From DATARH01 sp036268075 (GTDB taxonomy: Bacteria; Pseudomonadota; Alphaproteobacteria; ATCC43930; CGMCC-115725): a stretch of DNA of 64,000 nt. Positions within the stretch are counted from its first letter, which is position 1; each line of letters opens with the position of its first letter. Of the stretch, positions 60,638 through 64,000 are shown piece after piece. Below the pieces are notes generated by a model that saw nothing but the letters and a program-made list of their open reading frames with translations, was not told the origin of the DNA and did no database searches. Location: NCBI GenBank assembly GCA_036268075.1, contig DATAUV010000060.1, positions 1 to 64,000 on the forward strand. The letters run 5' to 3'. The translations under genes were made by a program, and so were the position numbers.

Positions 60638-61876
60638 ATGCAAACGGCACCGGCAGAAACAGCGGGGCAAGACGGGCGGCTCGTCGCCAACCTGATGCAT
60701 TTCGCCCGCACCCTGCGCGCGGCCGGGCTTCCGGTCGGGCCGGGCAAGGTGCTCGACGCGGTCGCCGCCGTCGAGGAGGTCGGGATCACCGATCGGCGCG
60801 ACTTTTATTGGACCCTGCACGCGGTCTTCATCAACCGGCCCGACCAGCGGCTGATCTTCGACCAGGCGTTCCACGTCTTCTGGCGCAACCCCGAACTCCT
60901 GAAGAAGATGCTGGGGCTGGTGCTGCCCCAGATGAACATCGACATGCCAAAGGAGCCGGGCGAGGAGATGGCGCGCCGGCTCGCCGAGGCGCTGAACCCG
61001 AACCCGGAATCCCGCGATGTCGAGGAGACCGAGATCGAGTTCGACGCGGCGATGACGTTTTCCGACCGCGAAGAGCTGCGCGGGATGGATTTCGAAAAGA
61101 TGTCGCTCGACGAGCTCGCCCGCGCCAAGGCGGCGATCGCGCGGCTGCGGCTGCCGATCTTCGACGTGCCGACGCGCCGCCACTCCCCGAACCCGCGCGG
61201 CGCCCGCGCCGACATGCGCGCGACGATGCGCGCCGCGCTGCGCTCGGGCGGACTTATCGAGCTGAAGCGCAAGAGCCCCCGCCGCCGCCCGCCGCCGCTC
61301 GTCGTGCTGTGCGACATCTCCGGCTCGATGAGCCGGTACAGCCGCGTCTTTCTCCATTTCATGCACTCGATCACCAACGACCGCGACCGCGTGTTTACCT
61401 TCGTCTTCGGCACGCGCCTCACCAACATCACCCGCTATCTGCGCTACCGCGATGTCGACCTGGCGCTCGACCGGGTCGCGGAGGCGGTGGCGGACTGGTC
61501 GGGCGGCACGCGCATCGGCGCCAGCGTCAGCGAGTTCAACCGGCTGTGGTCGCGGCGGATGCTGGGCCAGGGCGCGGTCGTGCTGATGATCACCGACGGG
61601 CTCGACCGCGACGCCGGCACCGGCCTCGCGCACGAGATGGACCGGCTGCACCGCTCGTGCCGGCAACTGATCTGGCTCAATCCGCTGTTGCGCTACGAGG
61701 GGTTCGAGCCAAGATCATTGGGGATGAAGGCGATGCTGCCCTATGTCGACGAGTTTCGGCCGGTGCATAATCTCGAAAGCCTCGAAAGCCTCGTAGACGT
61801 CATCAGCGCGGCGGCGCACCGGCATACCGCCGAGCGGCAGGCCCAGGCGCATTACGGCCTCAGGGACGAAGAGTGA
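60638..61876 (+). CDS. coxE: CoxE-like VWA-domain protein
   Basis: A 412-aa protein with a helical N-terminal region and a C-terminal von Willebrand A domain. The metal-ion-dependent site is DISGSMS (226-232), with T in a later GGTRIG segment and a D in MITDGLDRD. It works with the CoxD ATPase. ATG 60638 fits the family length; an in-frame GTG at 60602 is possible. The gene's last codons (RDEE-stop) are duplicated in a 14-bp tandem repeat that runs into the next start. Confidence 0.92.
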   Translation: MQTAPAETAGQDGRLVANLMHFARTLRAAGLPVGPGKVLDAVAAVEEVGITDRRDFYWTLHAVFINRPDQRLIFDQAFHVFWRNPELLKKMLGLVLPQMNIDMPKEPGEEMARRLAEALNPNPESRDVEETEIEFDAAMTFSDREELRGMDFEKMSLDELARAKAAIARLRLPIFDVPTRRHSPNPRGARADMRATMRAALRSGGLIELKRKSPRRRPPPLVVLCDISGSMSRYSRVFLHFMHSITNDRDRVFTFVFGTRLTNITRYLRYRDVDLALDRVAEAVADWSGGTRIGASVSEFNRLWSRRMLGQGAVVLMITDGLDRDAGTGLAHEMDRLHRSCRQLIWLNPLLRYEGFEPRSLGMKAMLPYVDEFRPVHNLESLESLVDVISAAAHRHTAERQAQAHYGLRDEE

Positions 61877-61886
61877 GGGACGAAGA

Positions 61887-61889
<3 letters not shown>
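61862..61889 (+). repeat. 14-bp tandem repeat with start codon (coxE/xdhC junction)
   Basis: AGGGACGAAGAGTG (61862-61875) and AGGGACGAAGAATG (61876-61889) differ in one base. The coxE TGA overlaps a GTG at 61873-61875. From that GTG a five-codon frame (VRDEE) runs to a TGA overlapping the ATG at 61887. Each copy contains AGGGA as a possible ribosome site. Same unit length and logic as the repeats at 2559-2586 and 3357-3398. Confidence 0.85.
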
Positions 61890-62203
<314 letters not shown>

Positions 62204-62207
<4 letters not shown>

Positions 62208-62902
62208 AGGGCAAGTATCTGGACGCCGTCCTCGCCGCGGGCCAGGAAGCCCGCTCGGTCGTCCTCGCCACCGAGATCGCGAGCGGAGCGCAGCTTTTTC
62301 TCGACGACAGCGGGTTCGAGGGCGACCTCGACCTCGACGACGCGGGCCGCGAGGCCATGCGCAACGCGCTCCGCGCCGGCCGCACCACGACGATCGAGAC
62401 CGCCCGCGGCATGGTTCTGGTCGAGGCGTTCCCGCCGGCCCGCCGCTGCTTTGTGATCGGCGCGGTGCATATCGCGCAGCCGCTGGTGCCGATGCTGGTG
62501 GCGACCGACTACAAGCCGATCGTCATCGACCCCCGCGGCGCCTGGGCGACCGAGGCGCGGTTTCCCGGTGTCGAGCTGAGCACCGAATGGCCGGACGAGG
62601 CGTTGGAGCGGTTGAAGCCGGACCGCGCCTCGGCGGTCGTCGCGCTGACTCACGACCCCAAGATCGACGACCCCGGCCTGATCGCGGCGCTGCGCTCGGA
62701 TTGCTTTTATATCGGCGCGCTCGGCTCGCGGCGCACGCACGGCAAGCGGCTGGAGCGGCTGGCGGCGGAGGGTTTCGGCGAAAACGAGCTGTCGCGCATC
62801 CACGGGCCGATCGGGCTCAATATCGGGGCGGTGTCGCAGGCGGAAATCGCGCTGTCGATTGTCGGCGAGATGACCCAGATCCTGCGCCGGGGCGACGCCT
62901 AG
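62204..62902 (+). CDS. XdhC C-terminal Rossmann domain protein
   Basis: A 232-aa protein. The last 140 residues are the XdhC Rossmann-like domain (RRCFVIGAVHIAQPLVPM, VVALTHDPKIDDPGLIAAL, YIGALGSRRTHGKRLERL, GPIGLNIGAVSQAEIALSI). The usual GGGHIA start is GAVHIA here. About 85 N-terminal residues belong to a linker of the same family. It works with the preceding protein in Mo cofactor maturation. Confidence 0.9.
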
Positions 62903-62905
62903 CCC

Positions 62906-64000
62906 ATGCAGTTCGGCGAGGTCGCGGTCGCCGAGGCCGAGGGCGGGATTCTCGCGCATAGCCTCAGGCTCGGCGCCGCCGCGTTCAAGAAGGGCCGCGT
63001 ATTGTCGGCCACGGATGTCGCCGCGCTCGGCGAGGGCGGCATCGCGCGGGTCGTCATTGCCCGGCTTGGCGATGATGACGTCGAGGAAAACGCGGCCGCG
63101 TTCACGCTCGCCAAGGCCGCTTCCGGCGCCAACCTTCGCGCCGCCGACCCGTTCACCGGCCGCGCGAATTTGCATGCCGAGGCGCGCGGGCTCTTGGTGT
63201 TCGATCGGGCGCGGCTCGACCGGCTCAACCTGGTCGACGAGGCGGTGACGCTCGGGACCCTGCCGGAATACACGGTCGTCGAGCCGCGGCAGATGGTGGC
63301 GACGGTCAAGATCATCCCGTTCGCCGCGCCGCGCGATGCGGTCGAGGCCTGCACCGATATCGCGACCGAGGGTGGGCCGCTGTTGCGGGTCGCGGCGTTC
63401 CGGGCGAAATCGGTCGCGCTGATCCAGACCCGCCTGCCCGGCCTCAAGGAATCGATCCTCGACAAGACCCGCCAGGTCACCGAGGCGCGGCTGTCGGCGC
63501 TCGGCTGCCGCCTCGTGCGCGAAGAACGCTGCGGTCACGTGACCGGCGAGCTGAGCCGGCATATCGAGGCGGCGGTGCGGGACAGCGACATGGTGCTGGT
63601 CCACGGCGCTTCGGCGATCCTCGACCGGCGCGACGTGATCCCGGCGGCGATCGTCGCCGCGGGCGGCGAGATTGAGCATTTCGGGATGCCGGTCGACCCC
63701 GGCAATTTGCTGCTGCTCGGCCGGGCCGGCGGCAAGCCGGTGCTCGGTCTCCCCGGCTGCGCACGGTCGCCCAAGGTCAACGGGTTCGACTGGGTGCTGG
63801 AGCGGCTGGTCGCCGATGTGCCGGTCGGACGCGAGGACATCATGCGGCTCGGCGCCGGCGGGCTCCTCGCCGAAATCCCGACCCGGCCGCAGCCGCGCGC
63901 CGGCGCCGAGGTCAAGCCCGGGCCAAAGCCGGTCCAGGGGCCGCGCATCGCCGCGATCCTGCTCGCCGCCGGGAAATCGAGCCGGATGGGGGGGCCGAAC
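62906..64000 (+). CDS. Molybdopterin-binding domain / NTP-transferase fusion (3' end cut off)
   Basis: 365 codons are visible before the window ends. Residues about 165-310 are a MoaB/MoeA-type molybdopterin-binding domain (GGGEIEHFGMPVDPGNLLLLG, PVLGLPGCARSP). After a Pro-rich linker the MobA/MocA-type nucleotidyltransferase begins with LAAGKSSRMGGPN near 352-364. Such fusions make the cytosine dinucleotide form of the Mo cofactor used by xanthine oxidase-family enzymes. It follows the xdhC pair by three bases, which supports a role in making the cofactor for CoxL. Confidence 0.88.
   Translation, partial: MQFGEVAVAEAEGGILAHSLRLGAAAFKKGRVLSATDVAALGEGGIARVVIARLGDDDVEENAAAFTLAKAASGANLRAADPFTGRANLHAEARGLLVFDRARLDRLNLVDEAVTLGTLPEYTVVEPRQMVATVKIIPFAAPRDAVEACTDIATEGGPLLRVAAFRAKSVALIQTRLPGLKESILDKTRQVTEARLSALGCRLVREERCGHVTGELSRHIEAAVRDSDMVLVHGASAILDRRDVIPAAIVAAGGEIEHFGMPVDPGNLLLLGRAGGKPVLGLPGCARSPKVNGFDWVLERLVADVPVGREDIMRLGAGGLLAEIPTRPQPRAGAEVKPGPKPVQGPRIAAILLAAGKSSRMGGPN

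Overview
The window is about 67% GC, densely coded and typical of an alphaproteobacterium. The support is the DUF1491 gene, the long-form dCTP deaminase, the rlpA-dac-tmk-holB-tatD gene order, a BrnT/BrnA pair and a Tal-Pgi fusion. Rhodospirillales or a related order is my inference, not something the sequence proves. I saw no rRNA, tRNA, CRISPR array, prophage or insertion sequence.

Layout. 1-5250: mazG, a GFA-family protein, two GNATs, an MBL hydrolase, tatD and holB, all on minus. 5290-9160: tmk, dac, rlpA and mltB on minus, a cell-wall and housekeeping run continuous with the first block. 9360-15540: two paralogous DHA2 exporters and a TfdA-like dioxygenase on minus, divergent from an FAD dehydrogenase and a type II dehydroquinase relative whose catalytic residues are substituted. 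15580-19400: small conserved proteins, a cold-shock protein, a threonine synthase-like enzyme, cytochrome c and folD. 19450-28470: a pentose phosphate/gluconate operon (gntK, tal-pgi, gnd, zwf, rpe, pgl, rpiA, HAD). 28500-30330: a peptide-type ABC permease pair. 30390-39940: scattered acyl-CoA, stress, SDR, BrnTA and MBL genes. 39945-45860: a WcbI-domain protein with three internal repeats, divergent from an ACP, a fatty acyl-AMP ligase, a lipoprotein, a DUF1491 protein and a Nudix hydrolase. 45930-48740: dCTP deaminase and a low-GC CoiA-like nuclease gene. 48990-54160: cysK, alaX, sseA, small secreted proteins, pyrF and ridA. 54310-64000: a molybdenum hydroxylase cluster coxG-S-L-M, then coxD, coxE, split xdhC and a Mo-cofactor protein cut by the window end. 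Its CoxL carries the form II AYRGAGR motif.

The most unusual structural signal is a set of 14-base tandem repeats at three operon junctions (tatD/MBL, MBL/GNAT, coxE/xdhC). Each repeat copies a start codon, so the upstream stop, a chain of five-codon mini-frames and the downstream start are joined through overlapping ATGA or GTGA. The other leading candidate for an undescribed system is the divergent WcbI / ACP / acyl-AMP ligase locus. The window also holds at least five kinds of long palindromic intergenic repeat, several of which supply stop codons to adjacent genes.
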